64,000 bases of DNA. It comes from an uncultured Cohaesibacter sp. GTDB taxonomy: Bacteria > Pseudomonadota > Alphaproteobacteria > Rhizobiales > Cohaesibacteraceae. The stretch spans positions 1-64,000 of the forward strand of contig NZ_OY759863.1 in NCBI RefSeq assembly GCF_963662805.1, in the 5' to 3' direction. Shown in pieces: positions 1-7,974 of the stretch. The notes below the pieces were generated by a model. It worked only from the letters and a program-made list of their open reading frames with translations. It did no database searches and had not been told where the DNA came from. The position numbers and the translations under genes were made by a program. Positions within the stretch are counted from its first letter, which is position 1, and every line of letters begins with the position of its first letter.

Positions 1-855
1 GATGAAGGTGAAGGCCGCGTCTTTGGCAATTGCGATATGTTGACCGAGGGGCGGCAGGCGCAGCAACGGCGAGGATGCCGCCGCGTCGTTTCTTAATCCG
101 TCCAACAAATCATCATTCGCGGGGGCCATGCAGTTGCTTTGGCCATTTGTTGCAAGCTGGCTTTGTTCCGTTGCAATGCTGAGCATCAAGTCAAGATCGA
201 CATCATTTGCCATATGGTCTGCAATGGCATCGATCCTGTCGCCAAGAGAAGAATATTCCCCCGCCTGTACGAGCCCAAGATGACGCGAGGGCAATCCGAG
301 TGTATCCGACTGTCCGACCGTTCCAACAACCGGCAACCCGACCTTGTCGAAGGCTTCACGCAACAGGGAAACATGCATGGGAGACCCAACCCGGTTGAGG
401 ATCACTCCGGCAATGTTGATGTCTCTATCATGATCGCGAATGCCCGCAGCTATGGCGGCTGCAGTCTGAGCCTGCCCTTTGACATCTAGAACCAGAAAGA
501 CCGGCAGATTCAGAGTTTTGGCGAGATTGGCCGTAGAACCAGCTCCGCCAACTGTGCCGTCAAAAAGCCCCATGACCCCTTCAACAAACAGGATGTCCCT
601 GCCCTGTGCCTGTGCGCGAGAGCGCCAGACCAGATCGGATGGCCGCATTGCCCAAGGATCGAGATTGACCGATGAATAGTTCGACGCCACCTCATGAAAG
701 GCAGGATCAATATAGTCCGGTCCACATTTGGCCGGAGCAACGAGCAATCCCTTGCGGGCCAGCAAGCGCTGCAGGCCCAAAGACAGCGTCGTCTTGCCCG
801 AATTGGAGCTGGAAGCTGCGAGGATAAGACCGGGCACTGTCTGGGCGTGGGACAT
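1..855 (-). CDS. cobB: Cobyrinate a,c-diamide synthase (CobB/CbiA family), 3' end outside window
   Basis: ATP- and glutamine-dependent amidation of the a and c side chains of (hydrogeno)cobyrinic acid in cobalamin synthesis. The reading frame opens at an ATG (855-853) giving MSHAQTVPGLILAASSSNSG, followed by KTTL: the P-loop of the CobB/CbiA amidotransferase family. It stays open for 285 codons to the window edge, reading ...GQHIAIAKDAAFTFI at the end, which fits the start of the C-terminal glutamine amidotransferase domain. The family is usually about 430 aa, so roughly the last third is missing only because of the window. The gene begins 9 bp after the cobA stop on the same strand, so the two are probably co-transcribed. 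The P-loop and downstream sequence make the family call strong; aerobic or anaerobic substrate cannot be told from sequence. Confidence 0.9.
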   Translation of the reverse strand, partial: MSHAQTVPGLILAASSSNSGKTTLSLGLQRLLARKGLLVAPAKCGPDYIDPAFHEVASNYSSVNLDPWAMRPSDLVWRSRAQAQGRDILFVEGVMGLFDGTVGGAGSTANLAKTLNLPVFLVLDVKGQAQTAAAIAAGIRDHDRDINIAGVILNRVGSPMHVSLLREAFDKVGLPVVGTVGQSDTLGLPSRHLGLVQAGEYSSLGDRIDAIADHMANDVDLDLMLSIATEQSQLATNGQSNCMAPANDDLLDGLRNDAAASSPLLRLPPLGQHIAIAKDAAFTFI

Positions 856-864
856 AAGGCTAAG

Positions 865-1722
865 TTATTCTTTGTCTGCAAGAGGGGTGGATGTCAGGCG
901 CTTGCCATCGGCGGCAAATCCGAGCCAGTCAAGCCCTTCGCGCATGCGCACCACATTGCCGACGACAAAGAGTGCTGGTGGCTTAAGGCCAGACTTCTCG
1001 GTTTCCTCTGCAATTGACTGGAGATCAGAGACCAGCACTGCCTGTCTCGGGGTTGTTGCATTGCAGATGATGGCGGCGCCCTCTTCCGGGTCGCGACCGG
1101 CGGCAAGGAGCTTCGCCGTGATGGAGCGCAGATGCTTCATGGCCATATACATGACGATGACCTGAGACCCCTTGGCGATGGCGTCCCAGTTGAGGGCCGC
1201 AGGCATGGACCCAGTCTGGTCATGCCCGGTCAGGAAGGTCACCGACTGGTTGATATCCCGGTGCGTCGCCGGAATGCCTGCATAACAAAGGCCGCCGATC
1301 CCTGCGGTGATGCCGGGCACAACACGAAATGGCACGTCTGCCTCGACCAACCCCAGCGCCTCCTCGCCGCCACGGCCAAAGATAAACGGATCACCGCCTT
1401 TGAGGCGCAACACACGCTTGCCTTCCTTGGCGAGGGCGATCAGGCGCAGGGTAATGTCCGTCTGTTTGGGTGATGGGCGTCCGCCGCGTTTACCGGCGAA
1501 TTCGACAAGGATGTCGGGCCGCGCGAAGGACAAAATCGCCTCGTCGACCAATGCGTCATAAACGATGGCATCTGCCTGCCTGATCGCATTGACGGCATGA
1601 AGCGTCAGCAATCCCCGGTCTCCGGGGCCACCGCCGACCAGCCAGACCCAGCCCGGCAAGAATTCAGGCAAGCCATCGAAGAGTGTTTTGCTGTAACTGT
1701 CGCTGGCGAATTCAGTTGACAT
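865..1722 (-). CDS. cobA: Uroporphyrinogen-III C-methyltransferase (SUMT)
   Basis: S-adenosylmethionine-dependent methylation of uroporphyrinogen III at C2 and C7 to precorrin-2, the entry step to the corrin pathway and to siroheme. The 285-aa protein carries the family landmarks: VWLVGGGPGDRGLLTL near residue 27 (SAM-binding GxGPGD loop), VYDALVD, the RGGRPSPKQ segment, RLKGGDPFIFGRGGEEA around residue 108, and VVPGITAGIGG. Length matches stand-alone CobA; there is no fused uroporphyrinogen-III synthase or CysG oxidase domain. It is transcribed away from cbiD, with only 71 bp between the two starts, and towards cobB, 9 bp downstream. The divergent promoter region must lie in that 71-bp gap; I see no cobalamin riboswitch there. 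Confidence 0.95.
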   Translation of the reverse strand: MSTEFASDSYSKTLFDGLPEFLPGWVWLVGGGPGDRGLLTLHAVNAIRQADAIVYDALVDEAILSFARPDILVEFAGKRGGRPSPKQTDITLRLIALAKEGKRVLRLKGGDPFIFGRGGEEALGLVEADVPFRVVPGITAGIGGLCYAGIPATHRDINQSVTFLTGHDQTGSMPAALNWDAIAKGSQVIVMYMAMKHLRSITAKLLAAGRDPEEGAAIICNATTPRQAVLVSDLQSIAEETEKSGLKPPALFVVGNVVRMREGLDWLGFAADGKRLTSTPLADKE

Positions 1723-1793
1723 ATTTTTCTTTTTTCCTGTCCTTGCGCCTTTGGCATGGCGAATGCTGTCCGGTCCGTTATATATCTGACTCT

Positions 1794-2915
1794 ATGACGG
1801 ATCATCTAGAAAATACAGAAACTGGAAGTGCCTTGCGGAGAGGCTGGACCACGGGGGCTTGTGCTACGGCGGCGACCAAGGCTGCGTTGTCGGCCCTGAT
1901 TACGGGGGAATTTCCAGATCCGGTGACCATCACATTACCCAAAGGACAGCAGCCTGCCTTTGCGCTTGCTCATGAAGCTCTTGGAAAAGACCATGCGGAA
2001 GCGGGAATCATCAAGGACGCTGGGGATGATCCCGACGTGACCCACGGCGCATTGATCACAGCGCGAGTTGCGTTTGGCCCCAAAGGCTCCGGTACCTTCT
2101 TCCGCGCTGGCGAAGGCGTGGGCACGGTAACTCGACCCGGGCTCCCCATCCCGGTCGGCGAACCTGCGATCAATCCGGTGCCTCGCTCCCTGATGATCGG
2201 CGTTGTTGAAGAGCTGGCCAAAGATCACAATCTATCCCCCGACGTCGAGATCACGATATTCGTGCGCAATGGCCGCAAGCTGGCAAAAAAAACCTGGAAC
2301 CCCCGCCTAGGGATCGAAGGTGGACTGTCCATTCTCGGCACTACGGGAATCGTTGTTCCATTTTCCTGTTCCGCCTGGATCCACTCCATTCATCGTGGCA
2401 TCGATGTGGCCCGTGCTGAGGGCCAGATGCATGTCGCGGGCTGCACCGGGTCGACCTCCGAGCGCGTTGTGCAGGGTCTTCATGGCTTGCCGGATTTTGC
2501 TATGCTGGATATGGGCGACTTTGTCGGCGGCATGCTAAAGTATCTAAGGAAGAACCCCGTTGACAGGGTGACCATAGGGGGCGGTTTCGCCAAAATAGCC
2601 AAGCTGGCGCAAGGGGCGATGGATCTGCATTCGGGCCGTAGTCAGGTGGATTTTGACTGGATGGCAGACCGGCTGAATGCAATCGGAGCCAGCGCTGAAC
2701 TGGTCGCAAGCTCCCGCCGCGCCAACACGGCGCTTCAGATATTAGAAGAAGCCCAGCAAGAAGGCATCGATATAGCCGCAGATGTAGCCAAGCTCGCCCA
2801 GCAGAAGGCTCTCGCCCTGCTCGGTACTGTCCCTATCGCGCTCGATGTGGTGGTCATAGACAGAGCTGGCACTTTGCTTGCCAGCACTCCCGCTTTGGGC
2901 CATGATGCTCTTTAG
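1794..2915 (+). CDS. cbiD: Cobalt-precorrin-5B C1-methyltransferase (CbiD)
   Basis: Methylates C1 of the corrin ring during ring contraction/deacylation in cobalamin synthesis. The 373-aa protein begins MTDHLENTETG and has the diagnostic N-terminal RRGWTTGACATAATKAAL motif, followed by the VTITLPKG segment and, near residue 250, the HVAGCTGSTSE region. The frame is open upstream to 1683, but those residues look non-homologous and the ATG at 1794 gives the normal CbiD length. cobK follows 26 bp downstream on the same strand, so the two form an operon divergent from cobA-cobB. CbiD is the C1-methylase classically linked to the oxygen-independent pathway, while many aerobic alphaproteobacteria use CobF; no cobF is visible here. 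Confidence 0.93.
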   Translation: MTDHLENTETGSALRRGWTTGACATAATKAALSALITGEFPDPVTITLPKGQQPAFALAHEALGKDHAEAGIIKDAGDDPDVTHGALITARVAFGPKGSGTFFRAGEGVGTVTRPGLPIPVGEPAINPVPRSLMIGVVEELAKDHNLSPDVEITIFVRNGRKLAKKTWNPRLGIEGGLSILGTTGIVVPFSCSAWIHSIHRGIDVARAEGQMHVAGCTGSTSERVVQGLHGLPDFAMLDMGDFVGGMLKYLRKNPVDRVTIGGGFAKIAKLAQGAMDLHSGRSQVDFDWMADRLNAIGASAELVASSRRANTALQILEEAQQEGIDIAADVAKLAQQKALALLGTVPIALDVVVIDRAGTLLASTPALGHDAL

Positions 2916-2941
2916 AAAGACGAAACCACAGGATCGTTGGA

Positions 2942-3754
2942 ATGAGACTGAAGACGCCCGTTAACGCATGGAACGGGACTGTTCTGGTATTGGGCGGAAC
3001 ACCGGAGGCTCGACAGATTGTCAAATTTCTGATCGGACGGACGCCATTGAAGACCATCATTTCGCTTGCAGGCGTGCTGGGGAATGATGCCAAGCAGGTC
3101 TTGCGACAGCAGGTGGAGCTCATGGCCGCAGATCGCCTCGCCTATCGTCTGGGCGGATTTGGTGGCATTGACGGATTAGTCAATTACCTCGATACAACGC
3201 AAGTCTCGGCCGTGATCGATGCGACACACGCCTTCGCCAGACAGATTAGCGCAAATGCCCACGAAGCGACCTTGCGTGCTGGTATCCCGCTCTTGCGGTA
3301 TTTGCGTCCACAATGGCAATCGATAGAGGGAGACCAGTGGAAGACGGTTAGAGATCTTAAAGAAGCGGCTAAGATTCTTCCTCCAAACTGTCACGCCATG
3401 CTCGCAATCGGACGCATGTCCTATGACAGTTTTCGCTCTCGCGATGACTGCCAGTTTCTTCTGCGCAGTATCGGCCCTGTCGATAGCAGCGAGCTGCCCG
3501 GAAACTTCACTCATATTCAGGCGATGCCCGGCCATGTCCCCGAAGAAGAGATGGCATTGATGAAGCAATTTGGCGTTGACTGCCTCGTGACCAAGAATTC
3601 CGGCGGCGATCGATCCTATCTCAAGCTGGTAGCAGCCCGCTATCTCCGCCTGCCTGTCGTCATGGTCGAGCGGCCGGAATTGCCCTATTGCGCCGAGGTA
3701 TCCTCGTTGAACGAACTCGACCTTTGGCTCGATCAGAATGGGTTCAAGATGTAA
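2942..3754 (+). CDS. cobK: Precorrin-6A/cobalt-precorrin-6A reductase
   Basis: NAD(P)H-dependent reduction of (cobalt-)precorrin-6A to -6B. The 270-aa protein has the N-terminal VLVLGGTPEARQIVKFL motif typical of CobK/CbiJ, the VIDATHAFARQISANA segment near residue 90, and a C-terminal VTKNSGGDRSYLKLVAARYL region, all in the expected order for the family (about 250-270 aa). It lies 26 bp after cbiD. Whether CobK (NADPH, aerobic) or CbiJ (NADH, anaerobic) is the better name cannot be settled by reading; the symbol is given for the family. After its stop, more than 400 bp of AT-richer non-coding DNA separates it from the cold-shock gene. Confidence 0.92.
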   Translation: MRLKTPVNAWNGTVLVLGGTPEARQIVKFLIGRTPLKTIISLAGVLGNDAKQVLRQQVELMAADRLAYRLGGFGGIDGLVNYLDTTQVSAVIDATHAFARQISANAHEATLRAGIPLLRYLRPQWQSIEGDQWKTVRDLKEAAKILPPNCHAMLAIGRMSYDSFRSRDDCQFLLRSIGPVDSSELPGNFTHIQAMPGHVPEEEMALMKQFGVDCLVTKNSGGDRSYLKLVAARYLRLPVVMVERPELPYCAEVSSLNELDLWLDQNGFKM

Positions 3755-4189
3755 TATCCAAAACGTCACAATCCCTGTAACCAAAGCGATTTGAATCGAC
3801 CTTGGCACGTGCTTTCGAAAATGTGCCAAAAATTGGGCGGCCCTCGCTCGCGTCGTAAGCAAGTGTACTTTTGCCGATCAAGTGTAATATGAATTGATCG
3901 TTTGTGTATGCTAGTTTTTGCGCTTATATTTCATCGCATTAGCTTTACATTCAAAGGTTCGGAAATGACAATTTGTAACACTTCAATGAAATCTTTTTGG
4001 CGCTACAAATCTATTCTTTCGTAATTGTTGCTTATGATGTAATCTTTTACCGTTGGTTCTTCTGAAACGTCCGGAATCCCGTTGTGTATCGCGCTGGTCG
4101 CACTGATCCAGACGGAAAAGATGACTACCCCCTTCCGTATATGAGGTGCGGCAGGGACAAGGCCCAAAAGTCAAAAGGAAAAGTCAAAG
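3755..4189 (+). promoter_or_regulatory. Non-coding region with probable promoter and long leader of the cold-shock gene
   Basis: These 435 bases between cobK and the cold-shock gene carry no convincing ORF. The first half is AT-rich and probably holds the promoter. A leader of 100-250 nt just before the start codon would fit the long 5' UTRs of cspA-type mRNAs, which can refold with temperature. This is inferred from position and length; I could not identify a conserved cold box. An AAGGAA ribosome binding site sits about 10 bases before the ATG. Confidence 0.35.
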
Positions 4190-4399
4190 ATGGCAACCGG
4201 AACTGTTAAGTGGTTCAACCCAACCAAGGGCTATGGCTTTATTGAGCCATCCGAGGGCGGCAAGGACGCTTTTGTTCATATTTCTGCGGTTGAGCGTTCC
4301 GGCCTAACAACCCTGACCGAAGGTCAGACGGTTGAATATGAAATGGTCGAGGGTCGCAATGGCAAAGAGAATGCGGACAACCTTAAAGTTGTTGGCTGA
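4190..4399 (+). CDS. Cold-shock domain protein (CspA family)
   Basis: A 69-aa single cold-shock domain protein, an OB-fold RNA/ssDNA chaperone of the cytoplasm. It has both nucleic-acid-binding motifs: RNP1-like KGYGFIEP (residues 13-20) and RNP2-like DAFVHIS (about 27-33), with the usual GTVKWFN start. Length and composition are standard. A good ribosome binding site (AAGGAA) precedes the ATG and the gene appears monocistronic, followed by a stem-loop with a T-rich tract. It could serve in cold adaptation or as a constitutive RNA chaperone; paralogues are common in alphaproteobacteria and the particular one cannot be assigned. Confidence 0.96.
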   Translation: MATGTVKWFNPTKGYGFIEPSEGGKDAFVHISAVERSGLTTLTEGQTVEYEMVEGRNGKENADNLKVVG

Positions 4400-4434
4400 C
4401 AGGCGATCTTGCTAACATTGTAGGCGCATGAAAT

Positions 4435-4472
4435 AAGGAAGCCCTGGTGCGGAGGTATCAGGGTTTTCCTTT
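4435..4472 (+). terminator. Probable terminator of the cold-shock gene
   Basis: An imperfect stem formed by AAGGAAGCCCTG and CAGGGTTTTCCTT around a 12-base loop, with Ts in the 3' arm. It lies 35 bp after the cold-shock stop codon. Confidence 0.6.
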
Positions 4473-4602
4473 GGCAGTGGAACCGCATCACCAAACCCTG
4501 TTCGGGTGAGAGGTTTGGGATAAGCGGCTGTTCTCACGAAAAATTCGAATTTCGCGCTTGCGATTCAGCTCAAAGCTTCTTATAACGCCCCTCACCGCAT
4601 AA

Positions 4603-4677
4603 GCGCCCTTCGTCTAGCGGTTAGGACGCCGCCCTTTCACGGCGGTAACACGGGTTCGAGTCCCGTAGGGCGTACCA
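4603..4677 (+). tRNA. tRNA-Glu (anticodon TTC)
   Basis: A complete tRNA: 7-bp acceptor (GCGCCCT with AGGGCGT, closing G-U), a D arm, an anticodon stem CGCCG/CGGCG around loop CCTTTCAC with anticodon TTC, and a T arm with GGTTCGAGTCC. It ends with an encoded CCA at 4675-4677. It resembles other proteobacterial tRNA-Glu genes closely. The 3' end from 4661 onward is duplicated at 22971, so this gene is the insertion site of the island to its right. The copy here is intact and should be functional. Confidence 0.97.
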
Positions 4678-4725
4678 CTTTCGACAAAAAGCCCTTGCAA
4701 CTCAAGCAGTTGCGAGGGCTTTTGT
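4661..4725 (+). repeat. attL: left direct repeat of the island (tRNA-Glu 3' end plus terminator)
   Basis: Identical to 22971-23035 except at 4700 (A/G) and 4707 (C/T); the first 39 bases match exactly. It covers the T-arm 3' side, acceptor, CCA and the downstream terminator hairpin. The mismatch at 4700 keeps the stem paired (A-T to G-U) and the one at 4707 lies in the loop, so both copies retain the terminator. Confidence 0.95.
4691..4723 (+). terminator. Rho-independent terminator of tRNA-Glu
   Basis: A 12-bp stem (GCCCTTGCAACT with AGTTGCGAGGGC, one G-U) around loop CAAGC, followed by TTTT. A second copy at 23001-23033 is part of the right attachment repeat. Confidence 0.9.
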
Positions 4726-4750
4726 CCAACCGGGGTACATAGGTTGGACA
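4723..4750. promoter_or_regulatory. Inverted pair of GGTTGGACA motifs beside attL (candidate integrase arm sites)
   Basis: TGTCCAACC (4723-4731) and GGTTGGACA (4742-4750) form a perfect 9-bp inverted repeat directly between the attL core and the integrase stop codon. The same 9-mer recurs twice beside attR (22877-22885 and 22928-22936). The clustering at both island ends fits arm-type binding sites of a tyrosine recombinase. The pair could also fold as a hairpin at the end of the integrase mRNA. Confidence 0.5.
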
Positions 4751-5770
4751 TCATTTCAGCCTCGCCATAGCATTGTCTGCCATCAGTTTCCTGTTTGCTG
4801 CCCTTACATATTTGCGGGCTTCCTGTGGGCTTCTGTGACCAAGGAACGTCATAACCTCAAACTCGGTGCCGCCTGCTTCTGCCAGCTTTGTTGCTCCGGC
4901 TTTGCGCAATCCATGTGCTGTTCCGGGAACGCCGGCTTCCTTGCATTGTTTCCCAAACAAGTTACCGAAGGATTCTGTTGTGTAGGATGCCCCTGCTGAT
5001 TTTGTTTGGGAGATGAAGGTCTTCTGATCGCGTGGAATGTTATGCAGAAACTCTTTGAGTTTGTGATGAAGCGGCAGGTCCACCAGTTCGCCTGTCTTGC
5101 CCCTGTTATAGAAGATCCTGTTGCCGTATATGCTATGCCAGCCCATCCGGTTGACGTCTTGTCGGGAGGCCCCGGTGTAAAGAATAAGGTGCAGGACGAT
5201 TGCAGCCTGAGACCCCTCCCCGTGGTGCGACAGGAACTGTGAGATTTCGGCATCTGTCCATGTATGGTAGCCATCTGCATTCATTTTGAAAGGTTTAACG
5301 CCTTGGGTGGGATCCGACATCGCATAGCCAAAATCATTGATGGCATAGCGGCATAGCCGCCCGATGAGCTTTTTGAGTTTGTTGGCCGCCGCTGGGGTCT
5401 CACGCTTTGCCTCCATCAGGGCCTCAACATGCTTCTTTTTGAGACCCCCGACACTGCGGTGACCGTGTTCCTGGCGAAAGCGCTCCATCTCATTGCTGAG
5501 ATTGCGCTTGGTGGTTTGCCCGAGATCACGGTAGGTTTTGGTCCTCATATATTGAGTGATCAGCCAGTCGAAGGTACCAGGCTTGGCTGTGGTTTCAGGG
5601 ATCTCGAATGGTTTGTCTAGTTTTGCTGCTTCATAGGAAGCCTCGAACTCTTTGGAGCCATATTTTCCGCGGAGATAGCAGCCGCTGCATCCCTTCAGCC
5701 TGAAGCGCCATCGGGTCTTGCCATGACGGTCCGTCACTTTGGTGACGCCGGGATAAGGATTACGTTTCAT
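4751..5770 (-). CDS. Tyrosine recombinase / site-specific integrase
   Basis: Phage-type integrase of 339 aa that would catalyse insertion and excision of the island at tRNA-Glu. The N-terminal part contains a basic segment and a SAM-like core-binding domain (about residues 65-165). The catalytic domain shows the expected order: arginine in YTGASRQDVNRM, HGLRKAG (HxxR box), GHRSPQEARKYVRA with the likely nucleophile tyrosine in KYVRA near residue 324. The stop lies 26 bp from attL, the usual arrangement for tRNA-targeting integrases. Its start overlaps the stop of a small upstream gene by 4 bases, so the two are translationally coupled. No truncation is visible. Confidence 0.94.
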   Translation of the reverse strand: MKRNPYPGVTKVTDRHGKTRWRFRLKGCSGCYLRGKYGSKEFEASYEAAKLDKPFEIPETTAKPGTFDWLITQYMRTKTYRDLGQTTKRNLSNEMERFRQEHGHRSVGGLKKKHVEALMEAKRETPAAANKLKKLIGRLCRYAINDFGYAMSDPTQGVKPFKMNADGYHTWTDAEISQFLSHHGEGSQAAIVLHLILYTGASRQDVNRMGWHSIYGNRIFYNRGKTGELVDLPLHHKLKEFLHNIPRDQKTFISQTKSAGASYTTESFGNLFGKQCKEAGVPGTAHGLRKAGATKLAEAGGTEFEVMTFLGHRSPQEARKYVRAANRKLMADNAMARLK

Positions 5771-5952
5771 TTTTCCAGAATGTTGTCCCAGTCGTTTGCG
5801 TCTCTCAGTCCCGGTTGATCAGGGTCTTTGATCTGCAGAGTGATCTCGCCGAAGACGGTGATAGAGATTGCCGCAATGGCGACACCTGCAGATTGCGCGC
5901 CTCGGATGGCCCGTTTTATGTCTGCCTGCTTAAATGTCGCTGCGGTTTTCAT
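5767..5952 (-). CDS. Small protein coupled to the integrase, possible recombination accessory factor
   Basis: A 61-aa protein starting MKTAATFKQADIKRAIRGAQ and ending in an acidic tail. The frame is open further upstream to 6012, but this internal ATG matches the pattern of short proteins (KQADIxRAIRGAQSAG, then a beta-rich VFGEITLQI segment) that I recall seeing just upstream of integrases in alphaproteobacterial islands and prophages. It overlaps the integrase start by 4 bases. It may be an excisionase-like or regulatory protein, but no DNA-binding motif can be proven by eye and the function is unknown. Confidence 0.6.
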   Translation of the reverse strand: MKTAATFKQADIKRAIRGAQSAGVAIAAISITVFGEITLQIKDPDQPGLRDANDWDNILEK

Positions 5953-6436
5953 GACGGCTCCTGGCTGCTTTCTCGGCGAATTCCATCGCCACGCCGCCCG
6001 GTTGAATGCCAACCGACGGCTCTATGTGTTTGCGTGACTAAAAGGGAAGTAGAAAAGTTGAGAGCGGGTCCCAAACCAAAATGCGTCTATTTCGCGAGAA
6101 AAACGCTCTCAAGACCGCGATTGGTGCCGAAAAGCTCTTTTATCGCCTCGTCGTCCTGATACAATCGAGGTATTCAGAAATCTTGGCAGTCCCGATGTAC
6201 AGTATTCAGGCCGCTGTGATCGCTGGCGTCGGGCGTAATATGTGCGGTTTTGCATAGGGCAAAAATTCCCGAAACCCAAATGAAATTGATAATAAAGTTA
6301 TCTAACTGATTTCATGAGGGTTTATTCTCGGTTTCTGCCGTTTTCATCGCTTCTATCAGCTTTCCCGCCGACGCTGTCTCATTGGCCTCGCCATCGCGTT
6401 GTCGATGGCGAGGTTGTTCGGTGCGTTTTACTTGAT
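5953..6436. other. 484-bp spacer, no gene recognised
   Basis: Apart from the weak N-terminal extension of the small integrase-linked ORF, no ORF with a convincing start is seen. The stretch around 6230-6310 is AT-rich and could hold a promoter. Confidence 0.4.
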
Positions 6437-6841
6437 TTACATCTCTCTGAACGATTGTGCCCGTCGCTTCTCAGCGTGAATGATATCCAGAAATCGATTG
6501 GAAAAATACTGAGCTTCTTGCAGATCAGCGCGGACACTGGCGTAGGATGAAGCCAAAGGATCGGCCTCGTCGAGGATAGGTAGTGCTTCAAGCAAATCGT
6601 CGACGAGCTCGTCAAATTGTGGATCAAGGACACAGCGATTGCTGACAGCATCGATCAGGGCATGTAATGGCCTGATGTCGTCGAAAATCTCGCCGACTGC
6701 AATATCGGGCAAAGAGGATAACGCCTGTCTAGCCGCGCAGATTGCATCGGCTCCGATATCGAGGATGCGGCTGGCATCGGTCGAGCGCTTATCGACAAGA
6801 AGCGAAATATTGTGGCGATAGGTTTCAGGTATAAGGGGCAT
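6437..6841 (-). CDS. Hypothetical island protein
   Basis: A 134-aa protein of unknown function starting MPLIPETYRHNISLLVDKRS. The ATG at 6841 has an AAAGGA ribosome binding site about 10 bases upstream and is preferred to the upstream ATG at 6922. The sequence is mainly alpha-helical with many acidic and aliphatic residues (DELVDDLLEALPILDEAD), without signal peptide or membrane segment. It follows the gene at 6928-7494 on the same strand by 86 bp, with a 34-bp inverted repeat in the gap. The two may form an operon and, judging from size and layout, could be a toxin-antitoxin-like pair, but this is not demonstrated. Confidence 0.6.
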   Translation of the reverse strand: MPLIPETYRHNISLLVDKRSTDASRILDIGADAICAARQALSSLPDIAVGEIFDDIRPLHALIDAVSNRCVLDPQFDELVDDLLEALPILDEADPLASSYASVRADLQEAQYFSNRFLDIIHAEKRRAQSFREM

Positions 6842-6875
6842 ATAGTCATCCTTTTCAAAATGAATGGGTTGGTGA

Positions 6876-6909
6876 TTTGTCCGGCCGACACCGTGGCTGG
6901 TCGGACAAA
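6876..6909. repeat. Inverted repeat between two small island genes
   Basis: TTTGTCCGGCCG pairs with TGGTCGGACAAA (12 bp with two G-U) around a 10-base loop. It lies between the stop of the gene at 6928 and the start of the gene at 6841. It could act as an attenuator or operator; there is no T-run on the minus strand typical of a terminator. Confidence 0.5.
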
Positions 6910-6927
6910 TCTCAGACCACACTGTGG

Positions 6928-7494
6928 CTACTGCTGGGGATCGGGTTTTGGGATGGCAATCGGCGCAGGGATAATCATCCCGGACATTTGACGGTCTAAT
7001 GTCCTGGCAGGCAGGGCTTGTCGTTTGAGCAGATTGGCATATTCTTCTGCGCGCTCAACGTTGGTGGCATGGATAAGAGCTCTAAGGCGTTCCAACTGAA
7101 CGAGCTCGTCACCAACCAACCGACCAAGGACTGGTGTTCCACCCTTGTTGAGTGCAAAGCCTTCATGGTTGACAGAGACAATCACAAGGCCACGCAGATT
7201 GTAGACTGTCGGCTGCGTGAGACCTGCAGCACCAAAGGCGGCAGAATGCTCGACGCGGATTTGGGGGCCGTGGTTAAAAGTTGTCCCGATGGCTTGCCCC
7301 CGTGCGAGGGTCAGATAACGGGTGCCGACATAGATTGCCTCGTCAACGATAAGACATGGCAATGGCTCATTTGCGGGCTGTCGATCTTTGTCGTAATGGT
7401 ATCCGGGCATAGCGAAAGCAACAATGTCGCCACAGCTGACAGTGTCTTGCCAATTGCTGGCGTGCTTCGTGGATGGAATATTTTCGCTGGTCAT
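6928..7494 (-). CDS. Hypothetical protein, possible MazF/PemK-like beta-barrel
   Basis: A 188-aa protein starting MTSENIPSTKHASNWQDTVS. This ATG has a GGAGA ribosome binding site 7-8 bases upstream; the frame extends to 7611 without a better start. The segment CGDIVAFAMPG ... EPLPCLIVDEAIYVGTRYLTLARGQA resembles the GDIV...RPxLVL opening of PemK/MazF-type folds, and the rest (VLGRLVGDELVQLERLRAL) resembles small unannotated proteins that travel with alphaproteobacterial mobile elements. The resemblance is loose and no catalytic residues were confirmed. It is the first gene of a probable two-gene unit with the 134-aa gene downstream. Confidence 0.6.
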   Translation of the reverse strand: MTSENIPSTKHASNWQDTVSCGDIVAFAMPGYHYDKDRQPANEPLPCLIVDEAIYVGTRYLTLARGQAIGTTFNHGPQIRVEHSAAFGAAGLTQPTVYNLRGLVIVSVNHEGFALNKGGTPVLGRLVGDELVQLERLRALIHATNVERAEEYANLLKRQALPARTLDRQMSGMIIPAPIAIPKPDPQQ

Positions 7495-7626
7495 CAATAT
7501 CTCCGACCTGGGTTGAAGGGATTTTGACACCTGCCTTTCCTGGTTTCTCTTTCTGGCGAACCGGATCGGGCGCGGCGTCACCAGACCCGCTGCGCACAAT
7601 CCGGTTGCCATCCGTCAGAGGTTTTT

Positions 7627-7661
7627 GATCTCATGCTGATTGGTGGGATCAGCATGAGATC
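7627..7661. repeat. Perfect 14-bp inverted repeat
   Basis: GATCTCATGCTGAT, 7-base spacer TGGTGGG, then ATCAGCATGAGATC; T7626/A7662 extend it by one pair. It is preceded by TTTTT on the plus strand. It could be an operator for the minus-strand operon starting at 7494, a transfer-region hairpin, or a protein-binding cruciform. Confidence 0.75.
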
Positions 7662-7974
7662 AGGGAGCTTGCAGTTTAAGGGAAAGAGCCTCGAGAAAAC
7701 CGCCGCCAAGAGGTTGTCTCGAGTCCGGCTGAAGGCCGCCAAGGGGATCCAAGGTGGGCATGGCAATCGCTCCCTTGGCCGGAGTTGGTCTGGCAGAGAG
7801 GATCGTCTGCCAGTCGCCAGACAGGCCCGTCGGAGACGAGTGGGAGATCCAAGAGGATGGGCGCGATAGCCCCCTCTGGTCCGGCTGATGGCCCCGGTTG
7901 GGTTTGGGTAGGCGGCGCGCTACCCATGCGGCGATATCATAGCCGCTGGGGTCGAGGGCTCACCCTCGCGAACG

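Noticed and set aside
1723..1793. Cobalamin riboswitch between cobA and cbiD
   Set aside because: The gap is only 71 bp and shows no B12-box-like sequence.
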